This document shows positions 12,332-22,138 of a DNA stretch of 64,000 nucleotides, piece after piece. Under the pieces are notes generated by a model. That model made no database searches. It was not told the DNA's origin and saw nothing but the letters and a program-made list of their open reading frames with translations. Every line of letters begins with the position of its first letter. The first letter of the stretch is position 1. A program made the position numbers and the translations under genes. Source of the stretch: Inia geoffrensis (Eukaryota; Chordata; Mammalia; Artiodactyla; Iniidae); the NCBI GenBank assembly GCA_036417435.1, contig CM070901.1:65468501-65532500 (forward strand). Reading direction: 5' to 3'.

Positions 12332-12815
12332 GGCTGCAATCCCATCCTTGTAATTTCCTCTGGTCTTTCACAATCTCTCCCTTGCCCTCTCTGGTACAAT
12401 CCCCATACTGGATGTTCTGGGGCCTCTGATGATTCCCAGGCCCAGGAGAGTATCTTTTCCCCAAAAGACTATTTTTTCATCCATATGTCCATCTAATAAA
12501 TATTTATTGGGCACCCATATAGATACTCTCCAACCCTCCTTTTCTCTTTTTATCTCAATGCCTCATCACACAACCTTATACTCTCATGAACGTGGAGTAC
12601 AAGAAAGCACTTCAAAGAATGTCTGTCCCTATATAAGTGTGCCAAATGGCTCAGTGTTATAATGCCTTGTCTGGGTTTCCTTTCCTGTTAATGAACTTGG
12701 ACCAAAGAATCCTAGTTTCTCAACTGGATTGTCTTGAGCTTCCTATATACTTGGCTCATCAGCTTCTTTCCTTATTTCTCCGCGTGAGATAGGTTATAGG
12801 GCTTATTAATTTTAC
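12332..12815. other. Intergenic, no recognised feature
   Basis: Unique-looking sequence; short frames only. Confidence 0.45.
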
Positions 12816-13010
12816 TCTGGCCAACTAGCTGTGTGATCTTGAGTAAGCCACTTAACTTCCTGAGGCTCTGTTTCCTCCCTGAAAAACAGAGATAGTAACA
12901 CTCATCATGTAAGGTTGCTGTTAAAGTGAAGCTTAAATAAGTCCAGTAATGTAAAACTCATACATGGACCTGACTTATAATACATCTTCAACAAGTAAAA
13001 GTATTTAAAG
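12816..13010 (+). repeat. MIR SINE
   Basis: ACTAGCTGTGTGATCTTGAG, TAAGCCACTTAACTTCCTGA, GGCTCTGTTTCCTCC and a TAAGGTTGCTGTTAAAG box are the central MIR words in order. The tail is diverged. Confidence 0.8.
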
Positions 13011-13169
13011 AACTCAGTTATAACCAAGTTCAAGCTTTTACTTACCTTGAGATACAGCCATGTGTTGTAGCCATCCTACACACATACTTAAGGGACCAGA
13101 AAAGAAGATACCACAAAAAATGAGAGGAAAGTTTTAGGACAAATTTACATATTTTGAAAACATAGTAGT

Positions 13170-13196
13170 CCTTATGAGAAAAAAAAAAAAAAAGCA
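13170..13196 (+). repeat. Poly-A run
   Basis: An interrupted A-run of about 17 bases. No retroposon body is recognised next to it. Confidence 0.6.
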
Positions 13197-13454
13197 GAAT
13201 ACTGATGAAGTTCCTCGCTCTTATTTTGTGTTGAATTAGAGATGAGTGAGGTTGGGAGCAGCAGTGCCTTTTTAGTCCTTACAGGCACTGCAGGTCTTAG
13301 GACTGCTTAGTGGACACACTAGAAACTTTGCTTTGCAGATAAGTGCTAAAAAGCAATGCCCTTTCCTGAGAACAGTTCTATCTGCTCAGGTTCTTCCTCA
13401 AAAAATGGTGAACCAGCGATAGTGAAAAGACTCAGTTCTCTGACTTATGAGATA

Positions 13455-13690
13455 AGAAAGCCAACAGCTATTGAGCACCTTTTCTATGTCATGCTGTTTA
13501 CACGCACTATTTCATTTACATCTTACCTGTATCCTGGCCTTAGCACATGAGGAAATGGTCGTTTATGGATGTAAAGCTATGTGTCAGGAGCTATAATGCT
13601 ACGCAGGTGGAGAGCTGGGATTTGAAGTTTAGCCTTTCTGATTCTAGAGCCTGAGTGCTTCAATCCTATTCTATTTTCACAGTGCAAATG
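13455..13690 (-). repeat. MIR SINE (diverged)
   Basis: The reverse MIR order is seen as ATTGAGCACCTTTTCTATGT, ACGCACTATTTCATTTACAT, ATGAGGAAATGG, GGTGGAGAGCTGGGATTTGA and a final CTAGAGCCTGAGTGCTT. Confidence 0.65.
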
Positions 13691-14815
13691 TCTATACCCA
13701 AGGCAATCTGTATTAATGCCGTTTAGGGCAAATTATTTTTCTAGACTCTTTCTTCCAGTGAAAAGTTCATACGGATAAAGGAGAAAAGTGATGAAGAAAG
13801 TGAAGCAAGAAGACTGAAATGGATATGACAAAAGATTGCACAACTTTGGAAAGAATTTACAAAATGAGACAACAGAGCTAACCCCTGCCACAAAGCAATG
13901 TCAGGAGGACTGAAGAAGTAACTGGTGTGAGTTGCTCTGTGTTCCTTAGAGGAAGGAGCTTTATAAATAACGCAGGCTATTTTTCTCTTTAAAAGAGAAT
14001 TAAATGAACGTTGATTGTTTGCTTAACTAACACAACTTGACCTTTATTGCTAGTGAATTTCTATTCTTCCCATAAAAGGCAAGGCCCTTGAGATCATAGG
14101 ACATCTTCAATGTGTGGAGTTGCCCAGAATTTACATTGAGGGTCCCCAGAACACCATTTTTGTCACAGCCGGCCTCGCCCAGGAAAGCATGCGAAGTGCA
14201 TGGGATAAGCAAAGGGCTGGGTGCCATGGCATTTGTTTTCCATTGAATAGGATTAGGGATTCTGACATGAATGATTAATCACCACATTGCAGACGGCTGA
14301 CGAACACAGGAAAGAGTCCACTCAGAATGGATGGTGCATGCAGTCTATTCCAAACAGCTGCTGAGTGTTCCTGTCTTTTCCACCCTCCCTGCTCTTGCCT
14401 CGGGTTCCTTACTCCTGGCTTCTCTTTCTCTCACCCTCTTTCTCTCCTTTCTTTTCTAACTCAGTTTTTTCTATCTCTCTTTTTTTTTTCTTTCACAATC
14501 CTCATTACCCAGCCCAGTTCATCTTTGTCAATGTTGGTTCTCTTCCTCTTCCTTCCCATCCTGAATCCCCTTTTGTCTTACTTATATACCAAGACAATGC
14601 CTGGGTCTGGAGCACTGAGTAGGAGTACACTGAGGGCTTTGTAAAGGGAGGAGAGCAGATTTGAAAGCGCTGAGGTAAATTATAGCTTTTTCCATCACAT
14701 CCCTATGTACAAGGGCAATGAAAAGGAAAGTGCCCTTCCATGGACCAAGGTGAAGAATATAAGCAGAATTGTTCAGAACCACACACATGATTGTATGTAA
14801 AGAATACAGCAGTAG
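13691..14815. other. Intergenic; pyrimidine-rich patch
   Basis: No gene. A CT-rich patch at about 14420-14500 creates two overlapping hydrophobic-looking frames (14327-14644 and 14365-14622); their phenylalanine, leucine and serine content follows directly from the CT bias. Positions 14801-14815 are the left target-site duplication of the next SINE. Confidence 0.55.
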
Positions 14816-15027
14816 GGGTCTTCCCTGGTGGTGCAGTGGTTGAGAGTCCACCTGCTGATTCAGGGGACACGGGTTCATGCCCCATTCTGGGAAGATCCCA
14901 CATGCCGTGGAGCGGCTGGGCCCGTGAGCCATGGCCGCTGAGCCTGTGTGTCCGGAGCCTGTGCTCCACGACGGGAGAGGCCACAACAGTGAGAGGCCCG
15001 TGTTACCGCAAAAAAAAAAAAAAAAAA
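14816..15027 (+). mobile_element. CHR SINE (young, full length)
   Basis: Full-length tRNA-derived SINE. The head CTTCCCTGGTGGTGCAGTGG holds the pol III A box and GGGTTCATGCCCC holds the B box. The tRNA-unrelated body contains GGAAGATCCCACATGCC, GGAGCCTGTGCTCC and GTGAGAGGCCCG, and an 18-base A-tail follows. It is flanked by a 15-bp duplication, AGAATACAGCAGTAG at 14801-14815 and AGAATACAGTAGTAG at 15028-15042, with one mismatch. Open frames across it on both strands (for example 14582-15097 on the minus strand) are products of the SINE sequence, not proteins. Confidence 0.93.
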
Positions 15028-15328
15028 AGAATACAGTAGTAGAAACAGAAGCTGTATTTTCAGATATCTTAAGTTCTGGAGTTTTTAAATAACTCACTTT
15101 TTATGGAAGTAGATTTGGAGGGAAGCTATTTCCTCTATGTTTGCTATAGCTTGTTAATCTACTTTTTAACTTTGAAATAATGTTTCCTTTTAACCACTTG
15201 GGTTTTGGAAAGCTGTTTGTTGTAACTCCCCTTTGGGAGATGATACCTCACAAGTCCTTGAGTTTTGGCAGCCCAGAACAAGAACTCTGGACTCTGATAT
15301 TTTTGTTTGATTCCTGGCTCTACATCCA

Positions 15329-15496
15329 CCCTTAGCATGCAACAGAATCAACAGGAAAATTTGTGAGAATGAAGACTTCTTCCCATCCCGAGTTTCTGAT
15401 TCAGTAAGTCTAGAATGAGGTCCAAAAGTTTGCATTTCTAATAAGTTTCCTGGTGATCCAGTTCCTGCTGGTCTGGGAATCCCACTTTGAGAACCA
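15329..15496 (+). mobile_element. MER5A non-autonomous hAT-Charlie transposon
   Basis: The right part is clear: GAGTTTCTGATTCAGTAAGT, TTTGCATTTCTAATAAGTTT, CCTGGTGATCCAGTTCCTGC and the terminal CACTTTGAGAACCAG. The left terminal repeat is degraded. It is non-coding and old. Confidence 0.85.
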
Positions 15497-18400
15497 GTTC
15501 CCTAAATAGCTTCCTAACCCTGCTTGTAACTCCTCCCACATTTATAAATGCATGTTGGGCCTGTGGCCTAGCATTTACAGCTTGGAAAGTTTAGAATTAC
15601 TTTTCAAGAAAAGGAGTGCTACTAACAAAGTTGACTGAGTATCAGAAATAACTCTAATGTGGCCAAGAAAATGGTCTAACACAAAGGTATGAGCTAACAG
15701 TCATCTCCCAATCCTCCAGAATCTTTTTTCTATATACACCCATTGATAGAGCTCCTTCGTCCTTGCACTGTACCTAATGAGCAACTCCCTATGCAACCTC
15801 CTCTCAAATTCTTCATTTTCACTCCATCATGTCAAGATGGGGGTCCATGTGGAAATGTGACCTGCATGTCTTTGAGGTATTGCCTGCCTAAGATTATAAA
15901 GTGATATTTTTTTTTAAACTTAACTAGCTGGCCAAACAAATTAGCAAGTTGGCAGGACCTCCAACTGCCCAAATTGCAGTGTGACTGCCTGCCACCAGGG
16001 GTCCTCTGAGCAGGCTGGGATCAATTAGGGATTGTAACTGAAAGTGAATGTCATTAATTATATAACTTTGGGCTATTCAAATTTGATTTCACTAAAATTA
16101 CATCGCGGAACTAGGAGCATTACAAAAGATAGCTGATCAAAAAAATTGGAGCGAACAAACAATCCATAGGCACTTGATTCAAGTTGGATGCTCAAGGTGG
16201 GCCCTCTCTACTTATTCTTACCTTTCATTTTTTTCGTTTTACACAGATGTGGATTTCTGTGCATGTGGTTACAACTGTAAAAGCTTTGAATGGACTGATG
16301 TGCAATAAAATGAAATAGCTTCAAGTGTTGCCCTCTCTGGGGTATTGGATTTATAAATGCTGTTAGCCCCTTGAAACAAATGACTCTAAACTTAAGACTA
16401 GCTTTTCAGACACTGGTCCAAAAGACCAAAGGCTGTTGAAGGTGCTGTCTTCTTATAAACTCACATCAAGCAACCATGTTTGCACTGTTGACCCCCCCTA
16501 CTATAACAGTAGCCCGGTGGGAGGAATTGCCTCAATGCATTTGAGAATCCATCTCAAGTGTAAGCTTAGAAGGGAGAATGAAGGACATTTGCCTTTGATG
16601 AGGAAATATGATCTTAAAGCCTGTGGATAGGTGATTGCTGTAATACACATGGACCCAAAAAGCTGAGCTGTCACATTTAGCTAACGGATGGAAGCATGAA
16701 AAACTTTGGAAATATCAAAGCTTAACATTTTTCCAGTAACATTAATTCACTTACACTGTACATAATTTTTTTAGATTACTCATTAAGCTGTTAAAATAGC
16801 TTTATATAGAATATGAAAAATATGGCTGCTTGTACGTGACTAAGAGCCTCTCAGGCTTTGTATCCCCTAACATTTTTTTAAGTATAAATTTGTACCTGAG
16901 TGCTTTATTAACATAGCTTTTTGCATATAATTTCCCTAGTGGTTTTTTGTTTTAAGAGAAAGGATGACTGGAGCAAAGGAGCTGCCAGTATTTAATAATG
17001 TTTGCATTTAAATATTCTACATAGATTTTGAGGTTAGCACAGTGATGGGGCGTCTGGGTGAGGGAAGGTAAAGTTCTCCATTTTGCTCCTGCTGTTGTGT
17101 ACTTGGAGGCTTCTTTTTAACCAGGCAAACCTGAACAGACAGGAGCAAAAAGCTTGGAGCAAGACACAACTTCCCTTTTTCCCACTCTCAAACACCCACC
17201 AAATTATTCCGTTTTACAAAGTGCTGATAGTTTACCCAGAAAATTCCCTGGATGAAAACCTCAGACTGGATACAGGTGTACACAAATTTCTTCATCAGAA
17301 ACTGGCCCTATTACAAACCCTTAACGTAAATGTCATGTTCTCCATCATGTAACTCTGGTGGATAAATGGGTTAATCTGAGAGTGGGTGGGAAGTGAGCTG
17401 TAGTTGAATTTCACTGGGACTTGAGTATTTCACCAAAATTCTCTTATTATAAATCCCCTCATATGTAGATTGGAAACATATCCTTTAAGTCACAGAATTG
17501 TGTTGAATAAGTAAAATTGAGTCACAATTACATGAAAGTGCCTGTAACATTGTTTTGCTTTGTGTCCTGTATCTTCACCCTTCTCTCCCCGTACACATCA
17601 AGAAATTCCAGAGGAGAATCTCAATATTCGGAAGGATGTTAGCGGTGATTTTTGTTCATGGTCCACTGGACATACACAATTCTTTACTGCACATCGCAGT
17701 CTGAAGCCTACCAACACTGCTCCAACCATATCAGGATGCAGGGAATTTTAACAAGCCTCATGAACAGTTGAAATTTAATGCAGGGACAAAAGTTTGTTTT
17801 CACAAAGCGTGATGCAGGGTTCATTGTAATTGGGTAGAATCTCACTTTGGGGAAGTGGGACTTGAAAACCTCTCAGCTGTTGTCATGAGAGCTTGGGATT
17901 CCGATATCTTTAACATGTACAGCAAAAGCATGGAGCACAGATTGAGATTCCTTGGAGCTAGGAAGGACCTGCTACGCTGGACTGAGGGCCAGTCCAGGTT
18001 CAGGCTGCCTGACAAATGAGGTCTCCAAGGGGAATGCTGTCAGAAAGCTGGCTTGTCCTCTGTCAGGCCAAATGTAGACATTAGGCTTAGGAAAGATGGG
18101 CCAATTGCTGAAATACAGTTTGGGAGGTTATCCAGGATATGAGAACCACGCTCACTGTGTCAGTTACAGGTGAGGCCTGACTTCTATGAGCAGTGTAAGA
18201 TTCTCACTGTGTTCCCTCCTCCACAAACGAACATGGGGACCGGGGGGAGCAAAGTTAAATTAAATCATGAAAAAATAATTCGTGCTAATTTTTAAAGCAA
18301 ACATTGATTTAAGCTTTTCCAACCCTCTTCCCTGACCACAAAGAGACAACATTCATTTGCAGTATATGCCCTGGAAAACTGAAAATCTGCTCCTCTTCAG

Positions 18401-18564
18401 GCAAGTTTGGGAATGAATTTGAAGCACTGAGAACATAAGACCCTCCCTCTCACTTTTATTTTTTCTTGATATCAGGACTTTTTAGGAAGCATTTTTTAAC
18501 CTTGGAATTTGGAGTATGCAATGCAGTGCCAAGCACAGAGTATTTGCTTGATAATTTTTTGTGT
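15497..18564. other. Intergenic, mostly unique; possible conserved block
   Basis: No gene and little recognisable repeat over 3 kb. About 15930-16340 is listed separately as a possible conserved noncoding block. Frames of 60-90 codons at 16436, 17083 and 17560 show no family resemblance. Confidence 0.5.
15930..16340. promoter_or_regulatory. Candidate conserved noncoding element
   Basis: Repeat-free sequence with homeodomain-type core words (TCATTAATTATATAAC, CAATTAGGG), an isolated CpG pair (ACATCGCGGAAC), a TGATCAAA word and a partial CTCF-like string GCCACCAGGGGTCC near 15990. Conservation cannot be judged from one sequence, so this is a pointer for alignment only. Confidence 0.2.
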
Positions 18565-18690
18565 ACAAATGGATGAGCTACATATGTGTGTAACCTTTAA
18601 ACATTGTGAGTCACTAAATTGTACATCCGTAACTTATATTATTGTACAGCAACTACACTTCAATAAACAATAATAAATATATATATATAT
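18565..18690 (+). repeat. L1 3' end fragment
   Basis: GAGTCACTAAATTGTACATC followed by CAACTACACTTCAATAAACA and an A/AT-rich tail matches the 3' UTR end common in older ungulate and carnivore L1s. A short AT dinucleotide run (18677-18691) follows the tail. Confidence 0.6.
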
Positions 18691-19228
18691 CTGTGAGTCA
18701 CTTGCCAACTTCAGTTCTCTACTATGTTTACTCATATATGTATACTGAAGGGTATTTGTGGGGGGATATTTGTGTATAATACAAGCTATTATTATTATAT
18801 TTGTGTATAAGATAGAGACACATCTTAATACTCGTCAGGAAAATTAGGTTTACGTGGTCATGTATACATTATTCACTGTGGCCTTTCACTTAAAATTACA
18901 AAGTGAACCATTTTGTTTTTATGCCAACATATTTTCTCATTATTTTTCTTGTTTTTCACAGCAAAATGTATTGGCCTACATATATCATTGATATATGATA
19001 GACTGTGCTGAAATATATACACATACCTTATGTATAAAATTCATGATTTAAACTGACAAATACTTTTTATAAGATCTAATGAAAGACAACAGTATACCAC
19101 AGCACTGTCCCAATCCAAGGCCCACTTCCAAGAAGCAATGACTTTCAGCTTTTTAGCAATTTCTTTTGGAATTGATTTCCATGAAGTTAATAACCTGCTT
19201 GTACTGATATTTGTTAATTTTGCATTTT
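18691..19228. other. Intergenic, AT-rich
   Basis: No gene. Contains a 17-bp palindrome at 18980-18996 (ATATATCATTGATATAT), plausible by chance in such AT-rich DNA. Confidence 0.45.
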
Positions 19229-19243
19229 TCAACATTATCTTTT

Positions 19244-19457
19244 TTTATACATCTTTTTTTTTTTTTGGTACGCGGGCCTCTCACTGTTGCGGCCTCTCTT
19301 GTTGCGGAGCACAGGCTCCAGGCGCGCAGGCTCAGTAGTTGTGACTCACGGGCCTAGCTGCTCCGTGGCATGTGGAATCTTCCTGGACTGGGGCACGAAC
19401 CCATGTCCCCTGCATCGGCAGGCGGATTCTCAACCACTGTGCCACCAGGGAAGCCCA
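19244..19457 (-). mobile_element. CHR SINE (young, full length)
   Basis: Reverse orientation: a T-rich tail at left, then GTACGCGGGCCTCTCACTG and GCGGAGCACAGGCTCC, the B box as GGGCACGAACCCATG, and the head CACTGTGCCACCAGGGAAGC at right. Flanked by TCAACATTATCTTTT (19229-19243) and TCGACATTATCTTTT (19458-19472), 14 of 15 matching. Middle CpGs are more decayed than in the copies near 38 and 52.8 kb. Confidence 0.93.
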
Positions 19458-19472
19458 TCGACATTATCTTTT

Positions 19473-19869
19473 GACTTTATCATGTGTAAAGTGGAGATTG
19501 AGTTCATTCTCTTAGGCACACATGTTCACATACCTATATACCATTCTCCATCTTTCACAATGTGAACATTCCACAATTTTAGTGAAATCTATAGGCAGTG
19601 TTTATGAAATGATGAAATTATTGCTTGGCCACAGATTGCATTGTGAATACACTTCCAATATTTTGTTTCTTAATAATCATTGTCTTGTTTTTCAGGTATG
19701 ATCTTATGGCAAAGTTGTCCGGAAACCTCTGATGGTTAAAACTACCCCCAGAATGGTCAAATGTAGCAAGTAACCTATCCATTCTGATTTGTTTTATTGT
19801 TGGTGTGGAGGACATTCCTACTGAACCATGTTGCCCCTGGCTCCCATAAAAGGATTACTCTCCACGACT
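19473..19869. other. Intergenic, no recognised feature
   Basis: Unique-looking; short frames only. Confidence 0.4.
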
Positions 19870-20960
19870 AGCACTCCAGCAACATCCTGGCTGATTGCTC
19901 CTGTCCTGTGTTAGATGCCCATTTCCCTGGTTCTCATGTCTTTTTACTTAGTTTCCTTCTTGTGTGGGAGTAGGGTATCTTCCTTCTGAGAAAGTGTGTA
20001 TGGGAAATAAAATGTTGAGACCTTCTGTTCTTGACAGGGTTTTCATTCTACCTTGCCATCTGATTGGTTCAGCTGAGTAAGAATTCTAGGTGGAAATTTC
20101 AAGACTATTTTGTCTCCTAACTTTTCCACTGGTGTCTGACTTTCAGTGTTTCTCTGATGTAAAATGCCACCCTGATTCCCATTCCTTTGTAAGAGACCTA
20201 TTTATTCTCTCCAAAAGCTGTCTGGGTCATTTCTGGTGTTCTCAGCTTCACCACAGTAGGCCTTGATGGAAATTTGTTTCCTTTCACTGTGATGGGCTCT
20301 TAATGGGCCCTTTCAATGTTTATATTTATCTCCCTGACTTTGGGGAAATACATTATGTTAGTATTTTGGTAAGGTCCTCTCCTCTGTTTTCTTGTTCTCT
20401 TTCTAGAACTATTATTCAGATGTTTGATTCTAGGCATTGATCCTCAAATTTTATAATTTGTCTTATCACATTCCTTTGTTATTTTTCTTTTCTTTTCTTT
20501 AGTTTTTTAGGGACTTTTTCTTCTTTGAAAGTTCCTGTACATAGAATCCTGTCCTTATTTTATTCATGGAATCAGCACCTATTTGGATACGAAGTATAGT
20601 GTTTTTTTCTTCTATTCCTTGTGATTTTCCTTATTTTCCTCCAAGTTTCTTTCTTCCTCTCTCCCTCCTTCTTTCCCTTCTTTCTTCTTTCTTTCCTGTT
20701 TGTATATATTGGGCAGTAACTTACATTTTAAGGGCTTTCCTCGAATGTCTAGTGATTCTGGATTCTGCTGAGCCGTTCATTTGTAAGAGTAAGACACTAA
20801 AAATCTGATTGTTTGTGGGTAGAGCTGATAGGCTAACAGGAGGGCTATTCGTTGAAGCCCTGTTGGATACCTTCAAAACTGAGATCTCTGTCTCATTTCT
20901 TGCCTTCATTTCCTCAGAGAAGAGTTCTGATTTCTCTCTAACAGAGTTCTTGAAAATAAA
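19870..20960. repeat. Old L1M-type LINE-1 internal fragment
   Basis: Contains the recurrent mammalian L1M words TTTCATTCTACCTTGCCATC, TGATTGGTTCAGCTGAGT, AGAATTCTAGGTGGAAATTT, GGGCCCTTTCAATG, a TCTTTCTAGAACTATTATTC word and, further on, CGAATGTCTAGTGATTCTGG and AAGACACTAAAAATCTGATT in the right order. The CT-rich run at 20640-20700 also belongs to this type of fragment. It is heavily diverged, and I do not assign L1 orientation. Confidence 0.6.
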
Positions 20961-21448
20961 AACAATGTTGGCATCTATAAATGTATTGTTGCTGTTTAAC
21001 TTTTACTCTCACACTTTAACAGATCTTTACAAATTTAGTTTTGAAATTTTGATAGGAGATATCTAAATGCAAACTGGAAGAGGAAATTTATAATTTGTCA
21101 TAACCTTCATGACAGAAAATTTTACCAAAAAGTGCTGCTTATAAGGCAGTAACAGCTGAATTCCTACATGAGATAACTGGTTGGTTTTTATCTTCATGGT
21201 TTTCTCATTTGATTCCTGGGGCTAATGTGAAGCAATACTTACAAGATTCTTAAAATAACCAAAATGTGGGGGACCTCCATGGGTCCAGGCCGGGCTGTAC
21301 CCAGGCAACTCACTTATAATTGCACACACAGCTTTTTCCTAGTGACTTGGTGATGGCAAGAGAAAAGAAAATAAACAAAAATTCAGCGTCTTCGTCAGTA
21401 CATGGGAGTCTTCAAAGTTTAGAAGTAAAGAGCACTCAGAGTTCTAAT
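20961..21448. other. Intergenic, no recognised feature
   Basis: Unique-looking sequence up to the left target-site duplication of the next SINE. Confidence 0.4.
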
Positions 21449-21459
21449 TCTAGTAATTT

Positions 21460-21664
21460 TTTTATTTTTATTTTCTTTTTCCTGTGGTACGTGGGCTTCT
21501 CACTGCTGTGGCCTCTCCCGTAACGGAGCACAGGCTCCAGACGCGCAGGCTCAGCGGCCATGGCTCACAGGCCCAGCTGCTCTGCGACATGTGGGATCTT
21601 CCCCGACCGGGGCATGAACCCTCGGCCCCTGCATCGGCAGGCGGACTCTCAACCAGGGAAGCCC
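21460..21664 (-). mobile_element. CHR SINE with deleted A box
   Basis: Reverse-oriented copy with an interrupted T-rich tail, body words GGAGCACAGGCTCCAGACGC and GGGGCATGAACCCTC, and the head end CAGGGAAGCCC. Between CTCTCAACC and AGGGAAGCCC the 11 bases that carry the pol III A box in sister copies (ACTGCGCCACC at 52981-52991) are missing. The deletion sits between ACC direct repeats. Flanked by TCTAGTAATTT at 21449-21459 and 21665-21675, an exact 11-bp duplication, so the insertion itself is intact and the loss is internal. Confidence 0.92.
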
Positions 21665-21914
21665 TCTAGTAATTTATTAAATGGAAATGCCCTTGTGACC
21701 TCAAACAGGGAGTGCCCTGATTAAAAAATAAATAAATAAAAATGAGCAGTACACTCCCTTTTCACCTCTAACAGCTGGCTCAAGATTGATATCTGCCATT
21801 TCTGCCTTCGCTAAGGTTCCAGGTAATAAGAGCTGGTAAAGGATTTGGCGAGGTTGGAATAAAAGCCTTTTATAATACTAAGAACTGTCAGAGGGTTTAA
21901 AAAATTGACCACGG

Positions 21915-22122
21915 GGGCTTCCCGGGTGGCACAGTGGTTGAGAGTCCACCTGCCGATTCAGGGGACACGGGTTCGTGCCCCGGACCGGGAAGATCCCACA
22001 TACCGCGGAGCAGCTAGGTCCGTGAGCCATGGCCGCTGAGCCTGCGCGTCCGGAGCCTGTGCTCCGCAACGGGAGAGGCCACAACAGTGAGAGGCCCACG
22101 TACTGCAAAAAAAAAAAAAAAA
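21915..22122 (+). mobile_element. CHR SINE (young, full length)
   Basis: Complete plus-strand copy: head CTTCCCGGGTGGCACAGTGG, B box GGGTTCGTGCCCC, body GGAAGATCCCACATACCGCG and GGAGCCTGTGCTCCGC, then a long A-tail. An exact duplication AAAAAATTGACCACGG flanks it at 21899-21914 and 22123-22138 (the A-tail may share a few bases). The exact 16-bp duplication suggests a fairly recent insertion. It faces the previous SINE head to head across about 250 bp. Confidence 0.94.
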
Positions 22123-22138
22123 AAAAAATTGACCACGG

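Noticed and set aside
14327..14644. Hydrophobic 105-codon frame
   Set aside because: CT-rich low-complexity DNA; another phase of the same strand gives a similar peptide.
14582..15097. 171-codon minus-strand open frame
   Set aside because: It runs across the CHR SINE; frames with similar peptides occur at the other SINE copies, so it is repeat-derived.
18980..18996. 17-bp palindrome ATATATCATTGATATAT
   Set aside because: In AT-rich DNA this is expected by chance and nothing else around supports a site.
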